Positions 43,631-54,531 are shown, counted from the stretch's first letter. The stretch is DNA of 64,000 bases from JALYLC01 sp035696365 (GCA_035696365.1 DASRQS010000030.1:9750-73749); one strand, 5' to 3'. Numbers and translations: made by a program. The notes: generated by a model not told the origin, from the sequence alone.

Positions 43631-43634
<4 letters not shown>
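43568..43634. terminator. Inverted repeat spanning the mobA-acsA convergent junction
   Basis: CTAGTGTTCTG at 43568-43578 pairs with CAGGACACTAG at 43624-43634, ten of eleven bases; a second stem TCTGGG/CCCAGA lies inside (43575-43580 and 43612-43617). Both genes' TAG stops are part of the outer arms. Likely bidirectional terminator. Confidence 0.5.
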
Positions 43635-45601
<1,967 letters not shown>

Positions 45602-45681
45602 GTGCACTCCTCCGCTCGGACCGTCGGCGCGTCGCCTGACGATAGCCAAGCCGCGCCGCAGCCGTGCACCCATGGTGCGGG

Positions 45682-45687
45682 TATCCT
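45682..45687 (+). promoter_or_regulatory. Leaderless-type -10 (TATCCT)
   Basis: TATCCT six bases before GTG 45694 of the M23 peptidase gene. Confidence 0.5.
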
Positions 45688-45693
45688 TCGCCG

Positions 45694-47181
45694 GTGTCTG
45701 GTCTCCGGGCGATTCGCGCGCGGGCGCTGTGCGTCCTGCTGCTCGCGGTCGCGGGCGGGGCGGCGCTCGCCGTCGGCGAGGCCTCGGGTGCCGGTCAGGC
45801 CGCGCGAACGACCGCATCGGCCTACGCCGTCCTGATCAACGTCCCTGGCGCGCAGTCGAGCGGGACGCTGTCGTCGCCGGCCGGCTCCTACCAGTACCGC
45901 GATCTCGTGGCCATCCAGGCCTACGCCGCAGGCTCGGCGCTGAGCAGCAGCGACCGCGCCTACGGGCACAGCGAGCTCACGGGCGTCAGCCTCCTCGGCG
46001 GAGCCGTCACCGCCGACTCGGTCATCTCGCGCACCTACGCCGATGGGCGCGAGGCCCCGGCGACGGGCTCGTTCGGCGGTTCCGTCACCGGTCTCGTCGT
46101 GGGGGGCGCTGCGGTCGCGATCCAGCCGGGCGCGCAGTTCGCGATCCCGGACATCGGCTGGGGAGTCGCGAACGAGCGGCGGGTGGTGCGCTCGGATGGC
46201 GCCTACCGCGGCTCCGAGGTCGCGCTGCACGTCCACCTCACGAGCGACTGGCACAACCTGCCCGCGGGCACGGAGATCCTCCTGGGCTACTCGGATGCAG
46301 CCGCCACCGCAACCCCCGGCGGCCAGAAGACCGCCCTGAACGTCGCGGGGCAACCGGTGGTGACCGCTGCGGATGCCCGCGGCGGAGCGTCGGAGACGAA
46401 TCCCGGCCTGCTCGGGGCTCCCGTGGTGCCACTCCCGGCCGGCGACGGGACGCCGACGGACTCCGGAGACGGCGTCACTCCGACGGGCATCGAGGCGCCG
46501 CCGCCCGGCGGCTTCACGCTCACGCCCCCGATCTCGCCTGCCGTGTACCAGCAGCTCACTGCGCCCGGCTACGTCTTCCCGGTGGCCGGAGGCGCCCACT
46601 ACGGCCACGACTTCGGCAACTTCCGCGCTGATACGTTCTTCCACGAAGGCAGCGACCTCTTCGCGCCGGAGGGCACGCCGCTCGTCGCCGTGCAGTCGGG
46701 CGTGCTGCACAACGTGGGCTGGAACCGCCTGGGCGGCTGGCGGCTCTGGGTCGAGGACGCGCACGGCAACTGGTTCTACTACGCCCACATGTCGGCCTAT
46801 TCGCCGATCGCCAAGAACGACGCCCACGTCAATGCGGGCGACGTGGTCGGCTTCCTCGGCAGCACGGGAGACGCGCAGGGCGGCACGGCGCACCTGCACT
46901 TCGAGATCCACCCAGGCGGCCAGTGGGCCGTGCCGCCGTACGACTACCTGCAGGCCTGGCAGGGGCATCGCAACCCGTTCGCGGCGATCCCGGCCGTGCT
47001 GCCGCAGCCGCCGGTCGCCGCGTCCGAGCTGGGCTCCACCGACATCTCCGCCGCCTCCGGGCTCGAGACCGCGGCGGTGCTGGCCGTCGCCGGCGGCGCG
47101 CCGGTCGACACCGGCCTCGTCGCGCTCGGCGTCCCGGCGCCGACGGCCTCCGAGCTGCTGGCCACGGCACCGGCGCCATGA
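45694..47181 (+). CDS. Secreted M23-family peptidase (LytM-type)
   Basis: A 495-residue exported protein. Signal peptide AIRARALCVLLLAVAGGAALA; a choice-of-anchor/collagen-like beta domain fills residues about 35-250 (YRDLVAIQAYAAGSALSSSD, IPDIGWGVANERRVV); the M23 domain follows with FHEGSDLFAPEGTPLVAVQS (HxxxD zinc pair) and GTAHLHFEIHPGG (HxH). It should cut peptidoglycan peptides outside the cell. The last 60 residues are Ala/Pro/Val-rich. GTG 45694 fits the TATCCT-N6 pattern; an in-frame ATG lies ten codons upstream. Its stop overlaps rlmN (ATGA). Confidence 0.85.
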   Translation: MSGLRAIRARALCVLLLAVAGGAALAVGEASGAGQAARTTASAYAVLINVPGAQSSGTLSSPAGSYQYRDLVAIQAYAAGSALSSSDRAYGHSELTGVSLLGGAVTADSVISRTYADGREAPATGSFGGSVTGLVVGGAAVAIQPGAQFAIPDIGWGVANERRVVRSDGAYRGSEVALHVHLTSDWHNLPAGTEILLGYSDAAATATPGGQKTALNVAGQPVVTAADARGGASETNPGLLGAPVVPLPAGDGTPTDSGDGVTPTGIEAPPPGGFTLTPPISPAVYQQLTAPGYVFPVAGGAHYGHDFGNFRADTFFHEGSDLFAPEGTPLVAVQSGVLHNVGWNRLGGWRLWVEDAHGNWFYYAHMSAYSPIAKNDAHVNAGDVVGFLGSTGDAQGGTAHLHFEIHPGGQWAVPPYDYLQAWQGHRNPFAAIPAVLPQPPVAASELGSTDISAASGLETAAVLAVAGGAPVDTGLVALGVPAPTASELLATAPAP

Positions 47182-48218
47182 CGCTCGCGACCGCACTCGA
47201 GGTGCTCGAGCAGGAGCGCGCCCCCGCCTACCGGGGGAAGCAGCTCGCGCACGCGGTCTACGAGGAGCTCGCCGAGCGCTGGGATGAGGTCTCGGCGCTG
47301 CCGCGGCCGCTGCGTGAGCGCCTCGAGCGCGACGCTCCCCTGCGCACCCTGCGCGAGGAGGTCGTGCAGCGGGCCGAGGACGGCACGATCAAGTTGCAGT
47401 TGCGCACGCACGACGGCTATCCGCTCGAGGCCGTCGCGATGCGCCACGGCGACCGGCGCACCGTCTGCCTCTCGTCGCAATCCGGCTGCGCGCTCGCCTG
47501 CACGTTCTGCGCCACAGGACGCATGGGGCTCGGGCGCAACCTCGGGCCCGAGGAGATCAGCGAGCAACTCTTGCGCCTGGCTCGGCTGCTGCGCGACGAG
47601 CAGGGCGCGCGCGTCTCGAACGTCGTGATGATGGGGATGGGGGAGCCGTTCCACAACTACGACAACGTGCTCGCCGCGATCCGCCAGATCAACGGGCCCG
47701 AGGCCTTCGGGCTCGGCGCCCGCCAGATCGCGATCTCCACGGCGGGCTGGATCCCAGGCATCGATCGTCTCTCCGAGGAGCCGCTGCAGCTCAAGCTCGC
47801 GCTGTCGCTGCACGCGGCCGACGACGAGCTGCGCACGAAGCTCATGCCCATCACGAAGCGCTATCCGATCGCCGACCTCATGGACGCCTGCCGGCGTTAC
47901 CGCGAGCGCACGCGCCGGCGAGTCTTCATCGAGTACCTGCTGCTGGCCGGGGTCAACGACTCGAGCGCGCAGGCCCGTCAGCTCGTCGGGCTCCTGCGGC
48001 GCGGCGGGCCGGGTGCGTTCCACGTCAACCTGATCGCCTACAACCCGACCGGCTCCCAGTACGTCGCCGCCGACGATGCGGCCGTGCGCCGCTTCCGGGG
48101 GGAGCTGGAGCGGGGCGGGCTCGGCACCTCCTACCGCGTCTCGCGCGGTCGCGGCATCGAGGCCGCCTGCGGGCAGCTCGTGATGCAGGGCATTCCTGTC
48201 CGCAAGCGCGCAAGCTGA
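47178..48218 (+). CDS. rlmN: Dual-specificity 23S rRNA/tRNA adenine C2-methyltransferase RlmN
   Basis: A 346-residue radical-SAM methyltransferase acting on A2503 of 23S rRNA and A37 of some tRNAs. The cluster motif CALACTFCATG (C-x3-C-x2-C), VVMMGMGEPFHNYDNVL, ISTAGWIPGI, LALSLHAADDELRTKLMPI and the second catalytic Cys in GIEAACGQL near the C-terminus are all seen. ATG 47178 overlaps the stop of the peptidase gene. Normal family length. Confidence 0.95.
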   Translation: MTLATALEVLEQERAPAYRGKQLAHAVYEELAERWDEVSALPRPLRERLERDAPLRTLREEVVQRAEDGTIKLQLRTHDGYPLEAVAMRHGDRRTVCLSSQSGCALACTFCATGRMGLGRNLGPEEISEQLLRLARLLRDEQGARVSNVVMMGMGEPFHNYDNVLAAIRQINGPEAFGLGARQIAISTAGWIPGIDRLSEEPLQLKLALSLHAADDELRTKLMPITKRYPIADLMDACRRYRERTRRRVFIEYLLLAGVNDSSAQARQLVGLLRRGGPGAFHVNLIAYNPTGSQYVAADDAAVRRFRGELERGGLGTSYRVSRGRGIEAACGQLVMQGIPVRKRAS

Positions 48219-48237
48219 TTCGCCTCCTGCGCTGAAG

Positions 48238-48243
48238 TAGGAT
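48238..48243 (+). promoter_or_regulatory. Leaderless-type -10 (TAGGAT)
   Basis: TAGGAT six bases before ATG 48250; no ribosome binding site. Confidence 0.5.
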
Positions 48244-48249
48244 CGTGCG

Positions 48250-49380
48250 ATGACGGACGTGCCCGCCAGCATGCGTGCGTGGGTCATCCGGCCCGACCGG
48301 CTGGGCGAACCGCGTGACGCCATGCGGCTCGAGAGCGTGGGGACGCCGGCGGCGGGACCCGGGGAGGTCGTCGTACGGGTCATGGCGGCGGGCGTGAACT
48401 ACAACAACGTCTGGGCCTGCCTCGGCCAGCCGGTCGAGGTCTTCCGCTACACCGGCGACGACTTCCACATCGGCGGCTCGGACGCCTCCGGCGTCGTCGC
48501 GGCGGTCGGGCCCGGGGTGACGCGCTGGAAGATCGGCGACGAGGTCGTCGTGCACTGCAATCAGAGCTGCGGCGAGTGCCCCGAGTGCAACGGCCTCGAT
48601 CCGATGGCGTGCTCGCAGCAGAAGATCTGGGCCTACGAGTCCAACTGGGGCTCGTTCGCCGACTACTGCCTCGTGCAGGCGCAGCAGCTGCTCCCGAAGC
48701 CCGCGCATCTGACCTGGGCCGAGGCAGCGTCCTACGGGCTCGTCTACTTCACCGCCTACCGCATGCTCGTCGACCAGGCGGCCCTCGAGGCCGGGCACAA
48801 CGTGCTCGTGTGGGGCGCCGGCGGCGGCCTCGGGTCGATGGCGATCCAGCTCTGCCGGCTCTACGGTGCGAACGCGATCGCGGTGGTCTCGAGCGAGGAC
48901 AAGGCCGACCTCGTTCGGCGTCTCGGCGCGCATGCGGTGATCAACCGGCGGGATTACGCGCTGACCGACGCGGCCGGCGAGCCGAATCTCGACGAGGTCA
49001 AGCGCTTCGGCAAGGCGGTGCGCGAGGCCACGGGCGGTGTCGATTGCGACATCGTGTTCGAGCACGTCGGCTCGGCGACGTTCTTCACGAGCGTCTTCGT
49101 GTGCCGCACGTTCGGCAAGATCGTGACCTGCGGCGCCACCTCGGGCTTCTCGCTGACCTTCGACGTGCGCTACCTGTGGATGCGCCAGAAGACGATCATC
49201 GGCTCGCACTTCGCCAACGCCTATCAGGCCTTTCGCGCCAACCAGCTGATCGACCAGCGCAAGATCCTGCCCGTCCTCTCGCGCACGTTCCCCTTCGAGG
49301 AGTGCCCGGAACCGCACCAGATGATGCGCGAGAACGCGCACCTCGGGAAGATGGTCGTCCTCGTCGGCGCCGAGGCGTGA
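48250..49380 (+). CDS. Ccr-like zinc-containing enoyl-CoA reductase
   Basis: A 376-residue medium-chain reductase close to crotonyl-CoA carboxylase/reductase but shorter and with extra features. A structural zinc lobe CGECPECNGLDPMAC (C107, C110, C113, C121) is present, absent from the true Ccr in this window. Residues that position CO2 in Ccr (Asn, Phe-Glu, His) correspond to Asn52, Tyr129-Glu130 and His320, so one is Tyr instead of Phe. LVWGAGGGLGSMAIQL is the NADP(H) fold. It may reduce crotonyl- or acryloyl-CoA, with or without carboxylation. It is coupled by GTGA to the acyl-CoA mutase gene. Confidence 0.75.
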   Translation: MTDVPASMRAWVIRPDRLGEPRDAMRLESVGTPAAGPGEVVVRVMAAGVNYNNVWACLGQPVEVFRYTGDDFHIGGSDASGVVAAVGPGVTRWKIGDEVVVHCNQSCGECPECNGLDPMACSQQKIWAYESNWGSFADYCLVQAQQLLPKPAHLTWAEAASYGLVYFTAYRMLVDQAALEAGHNVLVWGAGGGLGSMAIQLCRLYGANAIAVVSSEDKADLVRRLGAHAVINRRDYALTDAAGEPNLDEVKRFGKAVREATGGVDCDIVFEHVGSATFFTSVFVCRTFGKIVTCGATSGFSLTFDVRYLWMRQKTIIGSHFANAYQAFRANQLIDQRKILPVLSRTFPFEECPEPHQMMRENAHLGKMVVLVGAEA

Positions 49381-50948
49381 GCGACGAGCGCCGCACGACC
49401 TCGGGCATCGAGGTCCGGCCCGTGTACGGCCCCGGAGACGACGGAGATCCGGCGCGCATCGGCACGCCCGGGGCCTTCCCGTTCACGCGCGGGCTGCGCA
49501 CGGACGGTTACCGCACCCGGCCCTGGACGATTCGCCAGTACGCCGGCTACGGGACGGCGGAGGAGGCCAACGAGCGCTTCCGCTTCCTGCTCGCTCAGGG
49601 CCAGCCGGGGCTGTCGGTCGCGTTCGATCTGCCCACGCAGATGGGGCTCGACTCCGACGATCCGCGCTCGCTCGGCGAGGTTGGGTGCGTCGGGGTCGCG
49701 ATCGACTCGCTCGACGACGTCGTCACTCTGTTCCACGGCCTTCCGCTCGATCAGGTCTCCACCTCCATGACGATCAACGCGCCGGCGCCCGTGCTGGTGG
49801 CGATGTACGTCGTGGCGGCCGAGCTCCAGGGTGTGCCGGCGGGCTCCGTGCGTGGCACCGCTCAGAACGACGTGCTCAAGGAGTACGTCGCCCGCGGCAC
49901 CTACATCTACCCGCCGCGGCCGAGCCTGCGGCTGGCCGCCGACCTCGTCGCCTGGTGCGCTTCCGAGGCGCCGCGCTTCAACGCGATCTCGCTCTCGGGC
50001 TACCACATGCGCGAGGCGGGATCGACGGCGGTGCAGGAGATGGCCTTCGCCCTCGCCAACGCCGTTGCCTACGTCGAGGCGGTGCTCGCGCACGGCGTGG
50101 CGGTGGACGACTTCGCCCCGCGGCTGTCCTGGATCTTCAACACGCACACGAACTTCTTCGAGGAGATCGCGAAGTACCGCGCTCTGCGGCGCATGTGGGC
50201 GACGCTCATGCGCGATCGCTTCGGGGCCGTGGATCCCCGCTCGCTGCAGTTGCGCACGCACACACAGACCGGCGGGTCGACACTCACGCTGCAGCAGCCC
50301 GAGAACAACATCGTGCGCGCGGCCCTGCAGGCGCTCGCCGCGGTGCTGGGCGGGGTGCAGTCGCTCGCGCTCTCCTGTTACGACGAGGCCATCGCCATCC
50401 CGACCGAGCACGCACAGACGCTGGCGGTGCGGACGCAGCAGATCCTCGCCGAGGAGATCGGCGTGACGGACACAGCCGACCCGCTCGGGGGCTCCTGGTA
50501 TGTCGAGGCGCTGACGGACGAGCTCGAGAGCGCCGCCTGGGCGCTCCTGGCCGAGGTCGAGCGCATCGGTGGGGCCGTGGCCGCCGTCGAGACCGGCTTC
50601 TACCAGCGGGCGATCGACGAGGAGGCCTACCGCGCGGAGATGGCGCTCGAGTCGGGGGAGCGCGTCGTCGTCGGCGTCAACCGCTACCGCGAGGGCGACG
50701 ACCCCGAGCCCGCGTCCTTCCGGGTCGATCCCGAGCTGGCCGGCGGGCAGATCGCCCGCCTGGAAGCCGTGCGCGCCGAACGCAACGCCGAGACCGTCGC
50801 CGAAGCCCTGCGCGCCCTGCGCGGCGACTGCAAGCGCAGCGAGGTGAACGCGCTGCCCGCGATCGCGGCCGCGGTGCGCGCACGCGCGACGCTGGGCGAG
50901 ATCTGCGGAGCGATGCGCGAGGAGTTCGGCCTGTACAAGCCCGCCTGA
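49377..50948 (+). CDS. Methylmalonyl-/ethylmalonyl-CoA mutase catalytic subunit (no B12 domain)
   Basis: A 523-residue mutase TIM barrel. RPWTIRQYAGYG, FDLPTQMGLDSDDPRSLGEV and SISGYH-type SLSGYHMREAGST show the family. Residues that hold a carboxylated acyl chain in methylmalonyl-CoA mutase (Tyr89, Arg207, His244) fall at Tyr55, Arg173 and His210 with identical spacing, so it should not be an isobutyryl-type mutase. The C-terminal cobalamin-binding domain is missing and must be a separate subunit, not seen here. GTG 49377 overlaps the stop of the Ccr-like reductase, suggesting the two act in sequence, as in the ethylmalonyl-CoA pathway. Confidence 0.88.
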   Translation: MSDERRTTSGIEVRPVYGPGDDGDPARIGTPGAFPFTRGLRTDGYRTRPWTIRQYAGYGTAEEANERFRFLLAQGQPGLSVAFDLPTQMGLDSDDPRSLGEVGCVGVAIDSLDDVVTLFHGLPLDQVSTSMTINAPAPVLVAMYVVAAELQGVPAGSVRGTAQNDVLKEYVARGTYIYPPRPSLRLAADLVAWCASEAPRFNAISLSGYHMREAGSTAVQEMAFALANAVAYVEAVLAHGVAVDDFAPRLSWIFNTHTNFFEEIAKYRALRRMWATLMRDRFGAVDPRSLQLRTHTQTGGSTLTLQQPENNIVRAALQALAAVLGGVQSLALSCYDEAIAIPTEHAQTLAVRTQQILAEEIGVTDTADPLGGSWYVEALTDELESAAWALLAEVERIGGAVAAVETGFYQRAIDEEAYRAEMALESGERVVVGVNRYREGDDPEPASFRVDPELAGGQIARLEAVRAERNAETVAEALRALRGDCKRSEVNALPAIAAAVRARATLGEICGAMREEFGLYKPA

Positions 50949-50996
50949 TCAGTGCGTGGCACCGTTGCATGCGGTCCTGACCCCGGTTTGCGCCGT

Positions 50997-51890
50997 CTAG
51001 ACGGCGGCGACGTCCTGGACGCAACGCACCAGTGCTGCCAGGGCGGGGCCCAGGTCGCCCGCGTCGCGGCGCCGGATTGCCACGATCTGCCGCCGCACGG
51101 GTGCTGTCGAGACGACGGTGACGGCTGCGAGCGAGCCGTCGTCGAGCTCGTCGCGCAGGGCGCTGCGGGGGAGCAGCGCGATGCCGAGGCCGAGCTGCAC
51201 CATGCGCTTGGCCGCGTCGATCGAGTCCAGCACCATGACGCCCCGCGGCGAGACCCCGGCCGCGCGGAACATCGCGCTCGTCAGCTCGTGGTAGCTCGAC
51301 GAGGGGTCGAAGAGGATCAGCTCCTGGTCGCCGAGTTGCTCGACCCGTACCGCGTGATCGCCGGCAAACGGGTGCGCCGGGTGCGTGGCCAGCACGACCT
51401 CGTCCTCGTAGAGCGGCGTGCTCTCGATCTCGGGGTGCCGCAGCGCCCGGACGATCGCGATCTGCACCTGCTCGGCGAGCACGAGCTCCAGCAGATCCTC
51501 GGAGTGGCCGGTGCGCACGCCCAGCGCCACCGCCGGATGTCCCGTCGCGAAGAGCTGCAGCGCACGCGGCAACACGTACGTGCTCACGGCCGGCGCTGCG
51601 CCGATCTCGATACGGCCGCCGGTCCCCCGAACGAGGTCGCGCACCGCAGCCGTTCCCTGGTCGAGGCTCTCCAGCGCCCGCTCCGCATAGGGGAGCAGGG
51701 CGCGCCCCGCCGCGGTCAGGCGCACGCCGCGCGGCAGGCGCACGAGCAGCTCCGTACCGAGCTCGGCCTCCAGCCGCTGCAGTCGCGCCGTCAGACCCGG
51801 CTGCGTCACGTGCAGCTCCCGCGCGGCCGCCGTCAGGTTGCCCGTGCGGGCGACTGCAAGGAAGCTTTCGAGGCCGGCGGTGCTTGCCAT
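50997..51890 (-). CDS. LysR-family transcription regulator
   Basis: A 297-residue LysR regulator: winged helix AVARTGNLTAAARELHVTQP, then GLTARLQRLEAELGTELLVR at residues about 12-52, and the periplasmic-binding-like effector domain with IEIGAAPAVSTYVLPRAL and VQLGLGIALLPRSAL. ATG 51890 lies six bases after TAGTGT. Divergent from a small gene at 51961, with a 70-base space that should hold its operator. The CbbR/CysB-like subtype cannot be fixed. Converges on the mutase gene. Confidence 0.9.
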   Translation of the reverse strand: MASTAGLESFLAVARTGNLTAAARELHVTQPGLTARLQRLEAELGTELLVRLPRGVRLTAAGRALLPYAERALESLDQGTAAVRDLVRGTGGRIEIGAAPAVSTYVLPRALQLFATGHPAVALGVRTGHSEDLLELVLAEQVQIAIVRALRHPEIESTPLYEDEVVLATHPAHPFAGDHAVRVEQLGDQELILFDPSSSYHELTSAMFRAAGVSPRGVMVLDSIDAAKRMVQLGLGIALLPRSALRDELDDGSLAAVTVVSTAPVRRQIVAIRRRDAGDLGPALAALVRCVQDVAAV

Positions 51891-51896
51891 AGCCGA

Positions 51897-51902
51897 ACAC
51901 TA
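51897..51902 (-). promoter_or_regulatory. Leaderless-type -10 for lysR gene (TAGTGT)
   Basis: TAGTGT on the minus strand, six bases before ATG 51890. Confidence 0.45.
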
Positions 51903-51948
51903 TCGTTCGCATCACAAATGACGATTTCACTTATGCCTCGCGCTGGCG

Positions 51949-51954
51949 TACCGT
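51949..51954 (+). promoter_or_regulatory. Leaderless-type -10 (TACCGT)
   Basis: TACCGT six bases before ATG 51961; supports the small gene as real. Confidence 0.4.
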
Positions 51955-51960
51955 CACGAC

Positions 51961-52155
51961 ATGGCCCTGGTGAACCCCTCGCCCCGCCGTCCCGCCGACG
52001 CCACCCGGCGGGCTGATCGGGCGCACCTCGCCGTGGTCGTACCGCTCAAGCAGCGTCCGGGCGCGCCCGCGGCGCACGTCGGCGAGGGGACGCGCCGCGA
52101 GCGGGTCCGCATGGAATTGCTGGTCGAGCGCGCCCGCGCCGAGCGCAGCTCGTAG
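51961..52155 (+). CDS. Small Arg-rich hypothetical protein
   Basis: A 64-residue basic protein, mostly Arg, Ala, Pro and Glu, ending VERARAERSS. No family recognised and no membrane segment. Support is positional: it starts six bases after a TACCGT element and is divergent from a LysR gene, the usual place for a LysR target. It ends three bases before the convergent moaA stop. It could also be a chance frame. Confidence 0.4.
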   Translation: MALVNPSPRRPADATRRADRAHLAVVVPLKQRPGAPAAHVGEGTRRERVRMELLVERARAERSS

Positions 52156-52157
52156 CG

Positions 52158-53171
52158 TCAGCCGCCGATGTGCGACATCTCGACCCGGGGCAGGTCGACG
52201 GGCGTGCCTTGCGTGCGCAGCTCCGAATAGCGGTCGTCACGCACGCGCCAGAGCGCGCGCAGCTGCTCGTCGAGCTCCGCTTCCGAGAGCTCGCTGCGCA
52301 CCAGCGCCCTCAGATCATGGCCCCTGACCGCGAACAGGCAGGTGTAGAGCTTGCCTTCCGCGGACAGGCGGGCGCGTGTGCAGTCATGGCAGAACGGCTG
52401 CGTGACCGATGAGATGAGGCCGACCTCGCCCTTGCCGTCGCGGTAGCGGTAGCGCGCCGCGACCTCGCCGCGATAGGCCGGGTCGACGGGCTCGAGCGGC
52501 CAGCGCGAGTCGATCGCGCTCACGATCTCGGCCGAGGGCACGACATCGTCGAGACACCAGCCGTTGGTCGCGCCGACGTCCATGTACTCGATGAAGCGCA
52601 GAATCACGCCCGTGCCCCGGAAGCGCTCGGCCATCGCGAGGATGCCGTCGTCGTTCATCCCGCGCTTGACCACCATGTTGACCTTGACCGGCGTCAGACC
52701 CGTCGCAAGCGCGACCTCGATGCCCTCCAGGACGTCGGCCACCGGGAAGTCGACGTCGTTCATCGCTCGGAACGTCGCGTCGTCGAGTGAGTCCAGCGAG
52801 ACCGTCACGCGCTTCAGGCCGGCATCGGCGAGCCGCGGCGCCATGCGGGCGAGCAGCGCGCCGTTCGTGGTCAGGGTGACGTCGCTGATGCCGCGGATCG
52901 GCGCCAGACGCGCGATCAGCTCGTCCACGCCGCGCCGCACGAGCGGCTCGCCGCCGGTGATGCGCAGCTTCTCCACGCCCATGCCCGCGAACGTGCGCGT
53001 CAGGCGCTCGATCTCCTCGAACGTAAGCAGCTGCTCACGGCGCAGGAATTCGAACTGCTTGCCGAAGACCTCCTTGGGCATGCAGTAGACGCAGCGGAAG
53101 TTGCAGCGGTCGGTGACCGAGATGCGCAGGTCGCGTACCGGCCGGGCGAGCTTGTCGAGAGCGACGGCCAT
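52158..53171 (-). CDS. moaA: GTP 3',8-cyclase (molybdenum cofactor step 1)
   Basis: A 337-residue radical-SAM enzyme. N-terminal cluster CNFRCVYC near residues 23-30, LRITGGEPLVRRGVDELI, TLTTNGALLA and SLDSLDDATF; C-terminal cluster FCHDCTRARLSAEGKLYTCL; and the final Gly-Gly (MSHIGG), which I recall as essential for activity. Makes 3',8-cyclo-GTP for Moco together with MoaC, which is not here. ATG 53171 is divergent from the MaoC gene over 38 bases. Confidence 0.95.
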   Translation of the reverse strand: MAVALDKLARPVRDLRISVTDRCNFRCVYCMPKEVFGKQFEFLRREQLLTFEEIERLTRTFAGMGVEKLRITGGEPLVRRGVDELIARLAPIRGISDVTLTTNGALLARMAPRLADAGLKRVTVSLDSLDDATFRAMNDVDFPVADVLEGIEVALATGLTPVKVNMVVKRGMNDDGILAMAERFRGTGVILRFIEYMDVGATNGWCLDDVVPSAEIVSAIDSRWPLEPVDPAYRGEVAARYRYRDGKGEVGLISSVTQPFCHDCTRARLSAEGKLYTCLFAVRGHDLRALVRSELSEAELDEQLRALWRVRDDRYSELRTQGTPVDLPRVEMSHIGG

Positions 53172-53197
53172 CAGCGGCAGTATCGCGCAGGGCGCAG

Positions 53198-53203
53198 TAG
53201 CCT
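53198..53203 (+). promoter_or_regulatory. Leaderless-type -10 (TAGCCT)
   Basis: TAGCCT six bases before ATG 53210. Confidence 0.5.
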
Positions 53204-53209
53204 GGCGGC

Positions 53210-53605
53210 ATGGCGATCGCGGTCGGACAACGCGCGGTGCAGGAGTTCCTCGTCGACGATCGCACGATCGAGCTCTTCGGCGAGGCCTCGACCGACCGCA
53301 ACCCGCTGCATTTCGACGACGAGTTCGGGCGTGCGACGCCTTTCGGTGGCCGCATCGCGCACGGGGCCATCTCCGCGGCGTTCATCTCCGCGGTGATCGG
53401 CAACACGCTGCCCGGACACGGCTCGATCTACCTCTCCCAGGCGCTCAAGTTCCGGGCGCCCGTACGGCCCGGGGACACCGTGCGCGTCGAGGTCGAGGTG
53501 CTCGACTACGACGCGGACCGCCGGGGAACGCGCCTCTCCACGCGCGCCTTCGTCGGCGAGACGCTGGTCGTCGACGGCGAGGCCAAGGTCATCGCACCCG
53601 CCTGA
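53210..53605 (+). CDS. MaoC-family (R)-specific enoyl-CoA hydratase
   Basis: A 131-residue single hot-dog protein. The hydratase motif is IELFGEASTDRNPLHFDDEF with catalytic Asp and His, then GRIAHGAISAAFISAVIGNT; LKFRAPVRPGDTVRVEVEVL closes the fold. Size fits PhaJ/short MaoC rather than the two-domain mesaconyl-CoA hydratase. It could hydrate crotonyl-CoA-type substrates in the acyl-CoA pathway encoded around it. Leaderless start; stop overlaps the ctaA start (TGATG). Confidence 0.88.
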   Translation: MAIAVGQRAVQEFLVDDRTIELFGEASTDRNPLHFDDEFGRATPFGGRIAHGAISAAFISAVIGNTLPGHGSIYLSQALKFRAPVRPGDTVRVEVEVLDYDADRRGTRLSTRAFVGETLVVDGEAKVIAPA

Positions 53606-54531
53606 TGGCAGCGCTGGCCGGAGCGACGGGGCTCGCGCAACGCGCCCGGCGCCGCGTGATCGCGCAGGACGCGCGGGCATTCGAGCGCTTTGCGCAACTG
53701 CTGCTGCTTGCGATGTTCCTCAACATCGCCTCGGGCGCGTTCGTGCGCCTCACGGGGTCCGGGCTCGGCTGCCCCGATTGGCCGCTCTGCAAGGGCCAGC
53801 CGGTGCCCCCCTTCAATTACCACCCCGTGATCGAGTTCTCGAACCGCGCAATCGCGCTGGCCGGCATCCTCGCTGCGCTGCTCACCTACCTTTCGGCGCG
53901 CCGCGTCGCCGACCGCACCGCGCGCCGCTTGTCGGCCGGTGTCGCCCTGCTTACGTTCGGTCAGATCCCGCTGGGCGCGGTGACGGTCCTGTTCGACCTG
54001 AACCCGCTGCTCGTGATGAGCCACTTCCTGGTTGCCATCGCGGCCACGGGCCTCGCCGCGGTACTCCTCGCGCGCCTCTCGGCCGGTGCCGCCGCGGAGG
54101 TCCCGCGCCGGCTGGCGTGGCTGGCCTACGCCAGCGTCGTGGCCGCCTTCGCGCTGATCGTGAGCGGCACGTTCTCCACCGCGGCGGGCCCGCATGCCGG
54201 AGGGGCCGACATCCGGCGCTTGGGCAACCTGCTGGACGCGACCTACGTGCACGTTCGCGTCGCCACCACCTACGTCGTGATTGCCACGCTGTTCCTGCTC
54301 GTCCTGCAGTACGGCTCCTGGCGGCCCGATCGCTGGCGCGGCCTTGCGCTCGCGCTGATCGTCCTCGTGCCGCTGCAGGCCTTCATTGGCGAGTACCAGT
54401 GGCACAACCACCTGCCGTGGTGGGCAGTGCTGGCGCATGTCACGGTGGCCGCGGCGGTCTGGATCGTGTGCGTGTCGCTGGCCACGCGCGTCGCCGCCCC
54501 CCGCGCGCATGCCTCGTACGGCCGTCAGTGA
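53605..54531 (+). CDS. ctaA: Heme A synthase, COX15/CtaA family
   Basis: A 308-residue eight-helix membrane protein that oxidises heme O to heme A for cytochrome oxidase. The first external loop has VRLTGSGLGCPDWPLCKGQ with the cysteine pair seen in many CtaA proteins; heme-type histidines lie in HPVIEFSNRAIA, VMSHFLVAIA, HVRVATTYVV and VLAHVTVAAA. ATG 53605 overlaps the MaoC stop. The cytochrome oxidase genes themselves are not in this window, so this is a detached copy. Confidence 0.9.
   Translation: MAALAGATGLAQRARRRVIAQDARAFERFAQLLLLAMFLNIASGAFVRLTGSGLGCPDWPLCKGQPVPPFNYHPVIEFSNRAIALAGILAALLTYLSARRVADRTARRLSAGVALLTFGQIPLGAVTVLFDLNPLLVMSHFLVAIAATGLAAVLLARLSAGAAAEVPRRLAWLAYASVVAAFALIVSGTFSTAAGPHAGGADIRRLGNLLDATYVHVRVATTYVVIATLFLLVLQYGSWRPDRWRGLALALIVLVPLQAFIGEYQWHNHLPWWAVLAHVTVAAAVWIVCVSLATRVAAPRAHASYGRQ

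Noticed and set aside
49377..50948. Suspected loss of substrate-binding residues in the acyl-CoA mutase
   Set aside because: After counting spacing, the Tyr, Arg and His of methylmalonyl-CoA mutase are all present (Tyr55, Arg173, His210); only the separate B12 domain is missing.
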